Shown piece by piece: positions 45,921-58,110 of a stretch of 64,000 nucleotides of DNA. This DNA is from Chimonanthus salicifolius. Taxonomy: Eukaryota > Streptophyta > Magnoliopsida > Laurales > Calycanthaceae. The notes beneath the pieces were generated by a model. The model searched no databases, was not told where the DNA came from, and saw nothing but the letters and a program-made list of their open reading frames with translations. The position numbers and the translations under genes are program-made. Position 1 is the first letter of the stretch. The number at the start of each line of letters is the position of its first letter. The DNA lies in the NCBI GenBank assembly GCA_013350335.1, contig CM023539.1:69150781-69214780 (forward strand), given 5' to 3'.

Positions 45921-48900
45921 ATCCTCTAAGAGAAGAAGAGGATGGAATAAAGGAACTTGATGAAGGTAGTATCCTCAAAGTGTCCTACAAGGCTATGTAC
46001 CAAGATGATTAAAGACCAACATCATGGTACAAAATCTAGAATATGAACCAAAAGATCTAATGGGAAGGCACCCAAGATTAAAATCAGATTTGACGAAAAG
46101 CCATTATGAAATTGTGAACTTAGATTCCAAGTCACACAATGTTAGGTTCAAATGTGTAAAGTGATACCACTATTGGTACCACATTTGAAATATGTTTTGG
46201 AATCATCATGTATTTTGTCTTTAATCAATATTCTTATTTGATTGTTGGATTAATCTTATAAAAGATACTTGTTGGTATGCATTCTTTTATTGGAATATAC
46301 TTATCTCATTTCATTTCATATGCCATGTGATTTGTGCATCTTTAGGAAATGAATATAGTGTGTGCATTACCTCATGTATAGGATATGTATGTGATTAAAA
46401 TTGGTTTAATACACACACACACAGTGTCGTTTCATTCCAAGTTCCTAAACTTGTGAATCATATATGGAATGAAACATGCTCTATGTCCTTAAATGGATTT
46501 TTAAAGTTGGTGTGACCTACCAAAGTAAGGACCGAATAATCCATTTAAGTACCTACTCCTTTCAAGAAATTAGAACTGTCTTGAAAGAATGGTAAAGATG
46601 TTTATCATGTTCTGGGTAATAACATGATAACATGCATAAGAGCTATGTGTAAAGGATTATACTTCATTCATGTATGCTTGATCACTACTCAAATCAGGAA
46701 AGGAATGTATGACTAGTGTGCTTTGAGTTTCATTCCAATATACATTAATTTATAGATTATATGGAATGAATTATCTTCATATATGCCTTGTCTTGCTACA
46801 ACTTGGAAATGTCGCATCTCATGACATCACACACTTGGGCAATATACTTAAATTGGTGAATTAAATGTGTCCAAGAATCTTGGATTGTTTTGGATCTAGA
46901 AAAGAGATCCGAAATCTATGGTTTGTGCCTACTTTCAGAAGGGTGAATCGAATCTTCAAATGACACAGATACGGTGTGAATGTATGTATCATCACTGGCA
47001 TTAAAAGGTGTATAAGCAAAGATTGAAGAACTATGAACATCACAAGCACACACACAAAACATACACAGTCTTCCTTCATAACCGAAGTCGAAGGATAGAC
47101 TAGTCGGAGGAACAAAAAGGTCGGTATTGTTGGAATTCAGAACACTGTCTGAAAGGGAGAAAATCGTAAAGGGAGACATGTCGGTACATATCGACATATC
47201 GACACAGACAGGTCATTAGTCACGACCGATAGGTATATCAAAAAGAGTAAGTTAAAAATGTCTCTTTCTGTGAAAACGATAAATCAGTTCAAATCATCGT
47301 TTCTTCTCTCGCTGAGCTCTGGTGATTTCTCTCTCCCCTCTTGTGCCCTAAACCATCCATTAGGACCTTCCAGAGCAAAATCTCGCTGGAAAACCTTAGA
47401 GTTTTTGCTTCCTTCACTTACAGAAGCAAGGGTGTTACGGTGTTTATGAGATTTAGTGATCGAAAAAGCCTTAGTTAGCTCTTCCCTTACAACCATGCCT
47501 CAAAATGAGACAACTAAATCTCGGTCTTTGACCACCGGAAAAATCCCTGAGCCCAGACCCAATTTCCTCAGGAGATCACTTAGGTTCGCACGGGATGTTC
47601 CCAAATCTAGCGCTGCCCGCTTTGCTCAAAAGAGTATCCCTTGCAGAAAGGCCCCTGCCTCAAAAATTGTACCAAACCATAGAGCTAAAGAATAAGTGAT
47701 AATAATAGAGGATCCCGAAGAGAAAGTAGAACAGTATGTCTTAGGTATATTTGAGAGAGTTTCAATCCCATTGATAAAGGAATATCACTCTTAATGAAAT
47801 AGTCTCCTCTCTTGAAAGCAGGATGGATGATCTCGAAGAATGGATACACGAGATTAAGTTGGTTGTCGAGAAACTCTACGAAAAGTAGATTGTTCGTAAA
47901 TTTTATTGAACATATTCCTCATATGAATCTGCTTAGGCTAGTCTTTTCCCCTCCCCTCTGAACCGTATGTAATAAACACTCTAATCAATGAGATGATATG
48001 GTTTATTTTAGTATGTGTGCCGATTTGATGAATTTTTTCTTCTAACTTATGTCTATTGTTTACATGGTATTTTGTTAAATAGACTAACATGTAGGTTTGG
48101 ATGAGTTAATTTTGTATTGGCATATTAGGAATATAGAAATCTGGTTGTGAAATTACATATACTTTGGAGAATGGGGGAGCACAAAATATGTGCTAATTAG
48201 CACTTATCACTGGTCATGACAGTATGAGGAGGACGATTAATGCGAGCCTGAATAGAAAACTTGGAGAAAATTAAACTTAGAGGCAACTAAATTTATGGGG
48301 GAACTGGGTCGAGAAAGCTGAGGGAGACAACTTGGAGAATGGGGGAGATGACTCTAGGAATGCTGGGACAATTGCTCCACTCATCGAAGATATCAGTAAC
48401 GTTGAAATCTTAGTTTGTACAGGGACAAACTAATCTTAATATACGAGAAGTGTAAATTGAACCATAAGGGAAAACCATCAGTTAGAGAAGAACATTGTCA
48501 AGCACTAAATGCGAAGAAGCATGGGGGAATGCTTAAATCTCAATGTACCTACTAATCTATGTCAATTGAATGACAAAATGGGGGAGAAATTAGTAGAAGT
48601 TAGAATACATCAAAGCCAATGGACATAGGGAGAATGTCATGCTTGGAAGTTTGGGAGATCAAACTTAAAGAAGATTGGGAGAGAAATCTTCTCAACATTG
48701 ATAGCTTGGATAAGGTATGGGTAGTGTTAGTCACTAGGAAATCAAGGAGTATGGGGGAGCTTGATTACAAATCTTATTTAGTCCATGAATGAATATTTAT
48801 ATTTTGGGACTAACCCTTCTAATGATTTTCTAGTTCTGCTTGCTTATGTACTTGAACAGGAAAATGAAATGAAGCAAGTTCAACAAGAATATGCGAAGAC

Positions 48901-49025
48901 CATAGTCTTGTTTTCCATTTGAATATGTACATGTAATCAATGTAATATTTTTGTATTCAAATGTGTTCTAATAAGGGTGGGTTTGTAAATGGATTAGCTT
49001 ATAGGTTTTATCATGAAATTGATAA
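45921..49025 (+). mobile_element. Rest of the Sirevirus-like internal region
   Basis: The region matches 11040-12640 in reverse up to about 47400. No pol is present. A possible ORF remnant at 47456-47900 and a G-rich tract series are listed separately. Confidence 0.7.
47492..47890 (+). pseudogene. Remnant of an extra (env-like position) ORF
   Basis: From the ATG at about 47492 the frame reads MPQNETTKSRSLTTGK and a basic stretch (FLRRSLRFARDVPKSSAARF), with a stop at 47693. Beyond it, in shifted frames, VIIIEDPEEKVEQYVLGIFE and SSLESRMDDLEEWIHEIKLV suggest a coiled-coil C-terminus. Sireviruses often carry an additional ORF between pol and the 3' LTR, and this one sits there. The sequence does not identify the protein, so the link is positional. 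Confidence 0.4.
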
Positions 49026-49035
49026 AAGGGGAGAT
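48160..49035 (+). other. Series of polypurine tracts before the 3' LTR
   Basis: GGGGGAG/GGGGGAA tracts appear near 48173, 48297, 48343, 48523, 48581 and 48753, and the terminal AAAAGGGGAGAT at 49024-49035 adjoins the LTR. Multiple polypurine tracts upstream of the 3' LTR are a published hallmark of Sireviruses. Confidence 0.75.
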
Positions 49036-50466
49036 TGTTAGTGCCTCGGCTTGGCCAAGCCCCTATGTTTGTCAATTCCATGACTCGGAAAGAAGCACTT
49101 GCTGGAAGCTTGAAGACCCAAGATGATCAAGAGTAAAAATCATGCTCCATTGGATTGAAACTCATCGTTATGACAATCACAAAACATGTAAAATGACCAC
49201 AGATGACTTTAAATGATATCCACATCTTAGAGAGCGCTATCCATAGGTTTAGAAAAACAAATGGTTAATACATATGAAGCCTAGTGAGGAAGGTTGACAG
49301 TGAATTGGAACCCAACGTGGAAATATGTATTTGGTTTCACTGTCAACTCGACCAGTCTTATCTCATCGACTCCTCGCTGCAGTCACGATCAACCCATCGT
49401 GGTCAAAGACTAGTTGGCCCGAATGACATTAGGTTCTAGAACATTAAACTGTCATTCTGGGTTTGCCTCTAATCGAGAGTCTCGTATGCACCGACCCCTC
49501 GGTGAAAGGCTGAAATGACCCCTCGTGGTCAATAACTCCTCGATCAAGATCTTGAGTTCTGAAACTCTGAACTCATATGGACTCTCGAAGAAACAGACAT
49601 ATCGGCAATCAAAGACCGATCGAGAGTACCAAGACCGACCCCTCGATAATGGGCGACAAGTCGTTCTTGCTTACAGGTTTCTAAGTTGAAACTATTTTCA
49701 AGCATGTTTTTGCACCAGAACGAGCCTCTCGTATGGACCGACTACTCGGTACCATAAGTGTAAAGCCTCATCTTGCTACGGGCGCGTTACCTCTGAAACA
49801 ACTCAAAACATTACCGAAAAATAAGATATCGAGCATTTTTTTTTTGAAACGGGGTAACTACCTCCTGCTCAACAATCTAATAAGAGTCAAACCAATGTAT
49901 TAATAAACACAACAAACTACTACCGATTGTTCCAAAGGTTATACAGTTGTCTAAACAAAACATATGATAATGAGTTCATATAAACAAGAGTTTTTCTAAA
50001 ACTAACGCATGAGCGTAATACATGACATTTAACTGCTGCTATTCTAATTGTGAGGGTGTAAGTCCCAACTTAGTGGATTTTAGAGATATCTCAAGGTTGA
50101 GTGAGTCCTAACAGTGGATGTAGATTGGCTAACCGAACCACTTTAAATTGGTCTTATGGTGTTTAATCTATGTGTGTTTGTATTAAATATTTAAGTACTC
50201 TTCTTAACACATATCACTTTGCATATTGATTATCTCATTATACACATTGCGCACAAGCATCGATAATCAAACTATATATAAAGGGTCATAATCTTAGTGT
50301 GATTGCTTAATGAAATTATCACACTAATCAAATCTCTTGATAAACATTCCGCTGCACCTTAGATAAGAAAGAAATTTGTAAACACCATTAAAAATGGGAT
50401 TGACCTATTCACCCTCCCCTCTAGGGTCAATATGATGTTCTGCCACATTGAAAATGAGAACTTTCA
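49036..50466 (+). mobile_element. 3' LTR of the Sirevirus-like element, partly replaced
   Basis: The LTR starts TGTTAGTGCCTCGGC and ends GAACTTTCA. It is about 450 bases shorter than the 5' LTR because a central segment (equivalent to about 37757-38475) is absent and foreign sequence (49759-50040) stands in its place. Confidence 0.85.
49759..50040 (-). mobile_element. Foreign 280-bp fragment inside the 3' LTR
   Basis: TGTAAAGCCTCATCTTGC followed by GGGCGCGTTACC reads like the reverse of a chromovirus LTR end (GG..TTACA). It replaces about 720 bases of the Sirevirus LTR and has no visible target duplication, so it is a truncated insertion with deletion. Class is inferred from its first 20 bases only. 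Confidence 0.45.
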
Positions 50467-50471
50467 TTCAC

Positions 50472-52729
50472 TAATCAACATAAATAGAAACATTAATTAT
50501 CACTAAATAATTATTTATATTTGCAATCTCAATTCATAATAGGGTAATTAGTAAGTATTAATTCAAGAATATTTGAATTTTATTCAAATTAGAATAAAAT
50601 ACAAATCTAATTAGACAACAAATTTCAAAAAGTATCTAAGAAATAAACTTAAATTCTAATTTTATTTAAAATTAGTGATCAGAACTTAAAACAAATAGAC
50701 ACACCGAGTTCATTTTTTTTTTTCAATATTTTATCATTTACATTAAAAAGATCATATGAATTGAAAACATGTTCTTGAATTACAACTGGACTAATTGTTT
50801 TTTGCCACTTAATTTTAGTGGTTAAATTAATCTGACGTTCTTGAATTAGGAGCATCTGTTGACTTTTACTACTCAGATCAAGTAGTTTTAAATTCATTGT
50901 TTTTTGTACTGTAGTTTTTTAAGTATATTTTTTAGTTGTACTATTGGATTTTATAAGTATATCTAAAAGAAATTGTAGAGCAGAATAAGTAGGGCCAAAT
51001 TCGGACATTCTGTGAATCAAGCCTGTTTTTGGAAAAACATACCGAAACATTTTAGAATTGGTGGAACATAACTGAACCTATTTTGTTCGATTTTTCAGCT
51101 AGATCCATAGAGAAAACCTCAATTTCTTTCTCATTCAAAGTTCCGTCTAATCATTTAAATCCGAGCTCATATGTTGAAAGTGATGGGCCACCAAAACATC
51201 CTCAATTAAATGGAATAAAGTAGTAAGAACTAAGAAAGCGCTCGATGGTTGTCGTTCAAGAATGATTGATCCGCGTAGCATTTAAATGCTCCACATGGGT
51301 TTTGACTCCATATTTGGACCTCACATATCTCTTTCTACGTTTCTCTGACTCATTTGAAATAAACAGATAAATAAGGTGTATTTTTTAATAAATAAAGAAA
51401 AATGTAAAATTGCTCATAAATTATGCCTGTACCATTATGAAAATAATAGAATTATAATTAAAAGCCTATTTATTAATAAAAAATGACTAATTTTCCTAAT
51501 TATGACAATGAAAAAAATTCTCATTTTGAATTTATAATATTTTTTAAAAACAATTCTTTTGAGATCTTTACACATACTTTAATTTGTGTAGTTCACTATT
51601 AATCTAATGAATTCATTCGCATCATCACACACCCCTAACCTCCTTAGTTCACACTCTATGCAAATTAACACTGATTCAATTCTTATAACTTGATGAATTT
51701 TAGATTTTAGATAAAACTAAATTTTTAAAGATTTTAAAAAAATATGATTTTCTTATTTAATAATATTGAGTTTTATAAATACTATATAGAAGAGAAGACA
51801 CTGATTATGAACTTAAAAATATACGAGAACAAATTTTAGCAGATCCACACTATTAAATATTTTTCTACTCTAAAGCTACCTAGTTAATTCGAAATAGCAA
51901 GTTCAGGACAATTAAGCTAATTTTTTTTTTAAATAAATAAATCATTCTTTAGTAAAATTGAACACATGTATATAATTGAATGAAAATGACGGTCGCGTGT
52001 TTATTGTTTTTTCTTTTATAGTTTCTTAAATTTTGACATCATAGGGCCCTTGTTCTAACCCTAGTATCAATCTTGTTTAAGACAGGTTTGGTGATCTGAA
52101 ATTTTTGAGCCATTTACTAATTTCTAACTTTGAGGATTTTATTTAGTTTGGAAAAAATAAGACTCTCCATTTTATTTTTCTATTAAATGCTTTATATAAG
52201 AGTTAAGATTTAAACAGAAAAACTAATATATTTTCTTTCAAAATGCCGATTCAAATTTCTTTCTCTATCAAAGAGAAAAAATAAAAATAATTTTTTATAG
52301 AAACAACAATGTGATGACATCAATAATAACTTAATAAATTTTGTGTGTTTAAATCTCGTTATTTTTTTTTCTCATAAAGCATCTTGTAGAAAGTAGTAGA
52401 TGATATCTAAATTAAATTGAAAGTGTAATTAAAAATACATGGTCATTTGTTTTCTTTCCGCAACACCTCAAATTAGTAAAAGTATGTTGGATCTATGTTG
52501 GATCTCTGGATAGGAAATGAGATTGATCATCGGTTGTTAGTTCTACACAATCTACACATTAATTAACATTAATTAAATTTAGAGTAGTGGCCCTATTCAA
52601 GTTGAACGTGAATCAAACTCTGAGACTCTACTTTATAATACGAACATCTTAAACGTCACATTACTTAATTGATTATTTTTCTTTACCCTATGTGGTTTCT
52701 CAATGTATAAGCACTTCCATTGTCACTGT
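50472..52729. other. AT-rich intergenic DNA, nothing identified
   Basis: I see no supported gene, tRNA or repeat end. Short frames are AT-rich shadows. Confidence 0.55.
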
Positions 52730-52915
52730 CAGGGGTGACGTTCTCGACCGATAAATTTCTCTCTCTTTTTTTTTTTTTTTTACAAAAACCAGTGAAATCG
52801 GTTGATATTGTGATATTTGTTGTGATATGATGCGGTTATAATATCGACATATCGGCCGATATGATAAGATTTTTAAAACTGTATCATCATATCGGCCGAT
52901 ATTTAGACCCCTAGT
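52730..52915 (-). repeat. ATATCGGCCGATAT-rich repeat, copy 1
   Basis: Reversed, it reads AGGGGTCTAAATATCGGCCG, two ATATCGGCCGATAT palindromes, a GTTTTTGTAAAAAA block and CGGTCGAGAACGTCACCCCTG. It is an inverted relative of 53355-53530. Confidence 0.7.
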
Positions 52916-53354
52916 CATTGTATATCCAAATTAGTACTATTCGATTGAATTTATAGTTTATTCTAAGGAGCTGGGATGGGTTACGTGTCTTGTTCGACCG
53001 CCAGTCATTTTTGAGGATGGTCCATCTTGTGTATGCTGGACTTTATGTAAATTACTAGTTTTATAGCAATCATTTATATCTTTCTAAGGGGAAATAAGGC
53101 AAAATGATTGCCATGGAAGAAACATCTTGAATTGCTATGCAAAATCAAAAGGAAGCTTTGCGAAACACGTGTCCACTTGGCCACTTCTATTCTTTTATGC
53201 CCCTAGGCACTCTCATAACTCTATAATTTTTGTTTAATAGAAAAAACATCTTTTCTAATTTGAGAAAAAAGGAATTTTTATATGGAAATACATTGAGATT
53301 TTGCATTATTGTATCTTCAAAATTTTTATTGAGTATGGACCGTTTTTGGACCAA

Positions 53355-53530
53355 ATTGCCCCATTGCAGGGGTCCAAATATCGGCCGATATGCTGATATG
53401 TCGGCCGCATCATATTGGCTGAGATCACAATATCGGCCGATGTCGACCGTTTTTGTAAAAAAAAAGATTAAGAAATAAAAATATCGACCGATATATCAGC
53501 CGAGACCCTTTTTTTTTACCCCTGTCCCAT
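53355..53530 (+). repeat. ATATCGGCCGATAT-rich repeat, copy 2
   Basis: The same order of blocks as copy 1 is seen on the plus strand: AGGGGTCCAAATATCGGCCG, further CGGCCGAT variants, CGTTTTTGTAAAAAAAA, and ACCCCTGTCCC. The ends AGGGGT and ACCCCT are inverted, so each copy may be a small TIR element. Confidence 0.7.
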
Positions 53531-54589
53531 TGCATAGAGGACAACTGTGATGGAATTTCTATGTTGGTTTTACTAGCACATACATTTTGTGTTGGTTTTA
53601 GTAACACTTATATGCAGCGTTTGTAACACCTTGGATTTTCCTTAGCTTATAAATTTATTGGATTGGCCCATTTGGATTGCAATTTAATTGAATTTGAAAT
53701 TAAAAAGTTGAAATGGACATTAGATGGGCAAGGAAATGGGTCAATTACCCAATTAAGACCCAATGGGTCATGGGTGACCTTGATTTAAAAGTAATTGGGT
53801 AAATTTAGTTAAGTTAGTTGAATTGGATAAGTTAGTGCATTTAATGCATTAAAGTCCACCTCATGTCACAACATGGAAGCCAACTAAGCAAGGATGCCAC
53901 ATCATCAAGTGAGGTGGAAAGCAGAATTGAGGTGGCATACAAGTGGAGGTGACACATCAAGTGACATGGCCAAAGTGGGACCCAGGTGCCATGTGGTGAC
54001 CACCACATGCATGATCGACCATGATATGGGTTGACTTGGTCAACCACTTTTGAGTTTAAATCTTAAATTAGGGTTTTATCTTAAGAGGTCTTAAGTTGAG
54101 AAGATGCAGGGATGAGATGGAAGGCTAGGATTTCATCTAAGGGAAAATCAAAGGTGGAGATTAAAAGTTGGGGTATATTGTCTAAGTACATTGTACCTAG
54201 ACACTTGGAACCCAAGGGTCTTCACCTCAAAAGCCATGAAGTCACCCTCGGGAAATCAAAGGCCTCCTTGGTTAGACCAAGCCATTATGAGAGGAGGGAA
54301 GAGTTTAAGGCTTTAATATAAAAACCCAAACCAAAGGGCACTCCAATCCCCTTGGCCGACCCCTCCACCCTTGAGGAAGGATTTTCTCTCCACTCCTCTC
54401 CTCCCTCTCCCACCTCTACCTCCATACACTTGAAGAGTTTGAAGAACAAATAAAGGAGAAGAGGAACTAAGGAAGAAAAGAAAGACCAAAAGAAAAGAAG
54501 GGGATTGAAGAACCAAAGAGGATGAGCAACTAATTGAAGGAAGGTATATTTAGACTTAATAAAATGGGGATTAATCTAAGGAAACCATA

Positions 54590-55562
54590 GGTTCGGTCAT
54601 GGTGTGGTCGAACCCATGGGTTCCATAATTGGTTGGAATGAATGGCCAAAATTGTTATAAGGCCATGGAATTAAAAATCTATCCAAAGGATAGTTATGGG
54701 ATGAAACAAAACAACCATAAGATTAAATCCGGCTCATCATGGATTTGGCCATGATATGGTCAAATCCATGGGTCTAACATTTTAAGGGTTTTGATGAATC
54801 CTTGATAAGAACTTGTAAGATGAAGGAATGATCAAATATAAGGGAACATAGGTTCAGCCATAATGAATGGCCGAACCCATGCTATGATGATACTATGATT
54901 GGATGGATTATGAAAAACCCACTCTATCCACAATGGAGTCTCACTGTCCAGCAAAAGGAGAGGGGCCTTACAGTGCATGCAAACACAAAGAATCTGACCT
55001 AAAGTCAATCGATTGAATCTTATATTTCAGTCGACTGAAAGTGTACTGGCCAAGCACACAAAGGATCTGACCCAAAGTTAATCGACTGAATCTTGTGTTT
55101 CATTCGACTGAAAGTGTACTGGCCAAGCATGCAAAGGATTTGACCCAAAGTCAGTCGACTGAATCTTGTGTTTCAGTCGACTGAAAGTGTACTGGCCAAG
55201 CACGCAAAGGATTTGACCCAAAGTCAGTCGACTGAATCTTGTGTTTCAGTCGACTGAAAGTGTATTGGCCAAGCACACAAATGATCTAACCCAAAGTCAG
55301 TTGACTAAATCTTGTGTTTCAGTTGACTAAAAGTGTACTGGCCAAGCACACAAATGATCTGACCCAAAGTCAGTCGACTAAAAGTGTACTGGCCAAGTAC
55401 ATATGGGATCTGGTTGTGTTTCAGTCGACTGAATCCCATGACTCAGTCGACTGAATTAGAAGGTTTTACTCTGGATTTCCTTTGAGCCTCTGCCTATCTT
55501 GTAGGATGGAAGGGAGATGAAAAGGAAGAACAATGGGTTCTGCCATGTTGTATGGCTGAACC
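54590..55562. repeat. Four diverged GGTTCGGCCAT hairpins
   Basis: Units start at about 54590 (GGTTCGGTCAT / GTGGTCGAACC), 54741 (GGATTTGGCCATG / ATGGTCAAATCC), 54851 and 55536. Several arm changes are matched on the other arm. The minisatellite separates the third from the fourth. Confidence 0.75.
54960..55445 (+). repeat. 73-bp minisatellite with CAGTCGACTG palindromes
   Basis: CTGGCCAAGCA starts at 55046, 55119, 55192, 55265 and 55338, exactly 73 bases apart, then a shortened unit at 55389. Each unit holds two CAGTCGACTG palindromes flanking AATCTTGTGTTT. Units differ by only a few bases, so the expansion is younger than the LTR divergence. Confidence 0.95.
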
Positions 55563-57118
55563 CCATGGATGATTGTATGGACCTATTTACGTTTAAAGGT
55601 TAAATGACTAACTTGTGATTATTAGATTAAGAAATGAATGATTGACTCACATGGATTAAAATAATATGAGGATTAAAATGAGGGTCTTAAACGGGTTACG
55701 GACTATAATGGTAAATGCATTGAGAAATGAATATGGAACTTAGATGGAAATAGGAATGATGAAGTTAAAATGGAAAATCAAACTAATATGTATGGTTGAA
55801 TTTGATGAGGTAAAAAGGTTCGTAAAGGGATCGCGATTCGTCTCACGCGACCATTAGCGTTATCCTTGCAAGACAAGAAAGGATAGAATATTGGACATTG
55901 GTAGGATTCCTACCTCATTGAGAACACTATGGAGTATAATATGACACTTGTTTTATTCAAAATATGATGAATGCATAGGCTAAATAAATTGTATATGATT
56001 ATGAGTTGATTTTCAATGATATTGTTTATTTTAGATGAAATGGCATTCTTGCATACATTACCTCATGCATGGCATCGGAGGGAACACGTATGACCAAGAA
56101 GCCAAGTTCTAAGCGGTCCAGATATGACTTGGGCTTGAGATTAGCTTATATGAAGCTATATAAACCGTTGAGATTTGGCCGCATTCGGTTGATAGAAAAG
56201 TACGGCGTGATGGGGCCAAAGAGCTCCTAAGTAGTCAGTCCCGAAACCCTACACAGAGGGAGGAGACCACACTCCACCGGCAATCCAGGTTAATTTGTGG
56301 ATGGGTATACAGTGCCCTGGTGGTTGCCTCCTCAAACACTGTGGACATAATTGGCCAAGGAAACCATTGATTGATTTATGATGTGATTGGGTATGGACAT
56401 TAGGTGTGATTTCATTTGGCATTAACACCCATGATATGACACTTATGTTAGCATGATTATGATATGGACATCATGCATTGTTTTATTACTTATAAGATGC
56501 TTTTACAAATACGTCATTAATGATATATATAAACCCTTGATTTATGATATTCTAATATTACTCCTATGTGTACCCTAACTCTAATTGGAATATCTACTGG
56601 GCATGTTGACTAATGCCCTACTTCTACCCTATAGATGATAGAACAGGAAATGCTAAGGAAAAGGACGTAGGAACGAAAGGGAGCAAGCGTAGGAGCTTGG
56701 GAAGATTTAAGTTTAAATTACTTAGTTTTGATTTCAATGATGTATGCAGGGGACTTACATTTTGGGTTGTAATAATTTAGATTATTTGGAACATCTTAGA
56801 ACTTATTTGCTATGGTTTGATAATCTTTAAGTTTTATTCAAATTTTATGGTGATTGGCTTTCCTTGCCTAATGATGTTAAGAAAATGAATAGTATCTTAT
56901 TCATATAAATTATTCCGCAAGCAATAAGGTATGCGTGTGTAAATATTTTAGTGGACTTAGTCCCGCACACATAATAGTGGCCAGTCATGGGTCGGATTTT
57001 GGAAACTCGGACTTGACTCATGTCTTAACGGCCTGTCCTCTCTCACTTATCAAATATATATATATATATATATACTTTAATTTATGCAAGTGAAAAAGGG
57101 TGGGGCATTACAGCATTG

Positions 57119-58110
57119 GTAAAAACTAAAGGTTATAGTCTGAATAAGATATAAAAGTTAGTGTAGTCTAGCGGTAAAGATGTTTGCTTATCATGTAAGT
57201 GATTTGGGTTCATATCTTGTCAATGATTATTTTTTTTTTTTTTTTCACTTTTTTGAAAAAATGAGTAATAACTAAGGAGTATTCATTTGTCCGAGCACAA
57301 CGTAAAGAAACGGGCTTCAACAAAGCCTGTTTTTTAGGTCGGGGCTGGGATCAGACTTTTACTTAAAGCCCATCGATGCCCATTGGGCTTGTACTTAACT
57401 ATACTTGGGTTTAAAAAATAAATGAGTTTAAAATTCCAAGCCTGACCTGTCAGCAAAAAATATTGTCGAAGCCTGTTTATTTAGGTCGGGATTGAGATCG
57501 GGCTTTTACTTAAATTGCGTTGAGGCCCATTATGCTCGTACTTAATTGTGCTTGGGCTTAAAAAATATACGGGTTTAAAAGCCCAAGCCAACTCGTTGAA
57601 AAAAAATTGTTTGGCAAAACCCGTTTATTTAGCTCGGGGTTGGGCTTGTGTTTTTGCTTAAAGCCCGTCTACACTTATTGGACTCATACTTAATTGTTCT
57701 TGGGCTTAAAAGCCCAGTCCATGTCGTTGAACAAAATATCTTTGTTCAAACCCGTTTATTTAGGTCGGAGCTGGGCTCCTGCTTTGAGTTAAAGCCCGCG
57801 AGGCCCATTGGACTCTTGGACTTAAAAGATAAACGGGCTTAATAGTTCGAGCCTGACCCATCGAAGCTTATTTATTTAGGTTGGGGCTGCGCTCAACAAA
57901 TGAACACACTTTAATTATTAGTCTTGCTATTTTGAAAAAAAATGAAAAAAAAAAACCATCAATGAAATTTGAACCCAAGTCACTTACATAAAAAACAAGT
58001 ATCATTACAACTAGATTACAATAACTTCTATATTTTATTTAGACTATAAAATAATATACATAAAAGGGAAAAAAAAACGACAGGCGCTACATATAAGTAC
58101 TAGTTTTTAC
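57119..58110. mobile_element. Inverted-repeat element with tRNA-like arms
   Basis: The ends GTAAAAACTA are perfect inverted repeats. Flanks CAGCATTG (57111-57118) and CAGCTTTG (58111-58118) form an 8-bp duplication with one difference, overlapping the solo-LTR border. Each arm (about 57119-57300 and 57890-58110) carries a tRNA-like stretch: TAGTCTAGCGGTAAAGATG plus GGGTTCATATC on the left, and TAATCTAGTTGTAATGATAC plus GGGTTCAAATT on the right, then a T-run. The middle is a tandem repeat. It has no coding frame. Class open: hAT-like MITE, or two inverted SINEs. Confidence 0.65.
57310..57890 (+). repeat. Tandem repeat of 117-148 bp units
   Basis: Units begin AAGCCTGTTTTTTAGGTCGG near 57325, AAGCCTGTTTATTTAGGTCG near 57470, AACCCGTTTATTTAGCTCGG near 57618, AACCCGTTTATTTAGGTCGG near 57749, and a partial one near 57866. 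Each includes TTAAAGCCCGTC.AGGCCCATTGG-like and CTTGGGCTTAAAA wording. Confidence 0.85.

Larger units (their letters stand above)
53622..57112 (+). mobile_element. Solo chromovirus LTR (3.49 kb)
   Basis: The LTR starts TGTAACACCTTGG and ends GGGTGGGGCATTACA. Flanks GCGTT (53617-53621) and GCATT (57113-57117) match at four of five. It has no internal region. Landmarks shared with the family: GACCCAATGGGTCATGG near 53757, GGTTCGGCCAT-type hairpins (54590, 54741, 54851, 55536), a box GGGCATGTTGACTAATGCCC (56599-56618) and a (TA)n run before the end. Unique to this copy is a 73-bp minisatellite (54960-55440). Confidence 0.9.

Noticed and set aside
54960..55445. 73-bp periodic repeats as CRISPR
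   Set aside because: The whole 73-base unit repeats, so there are no unique spacers; it is a minisatellite.
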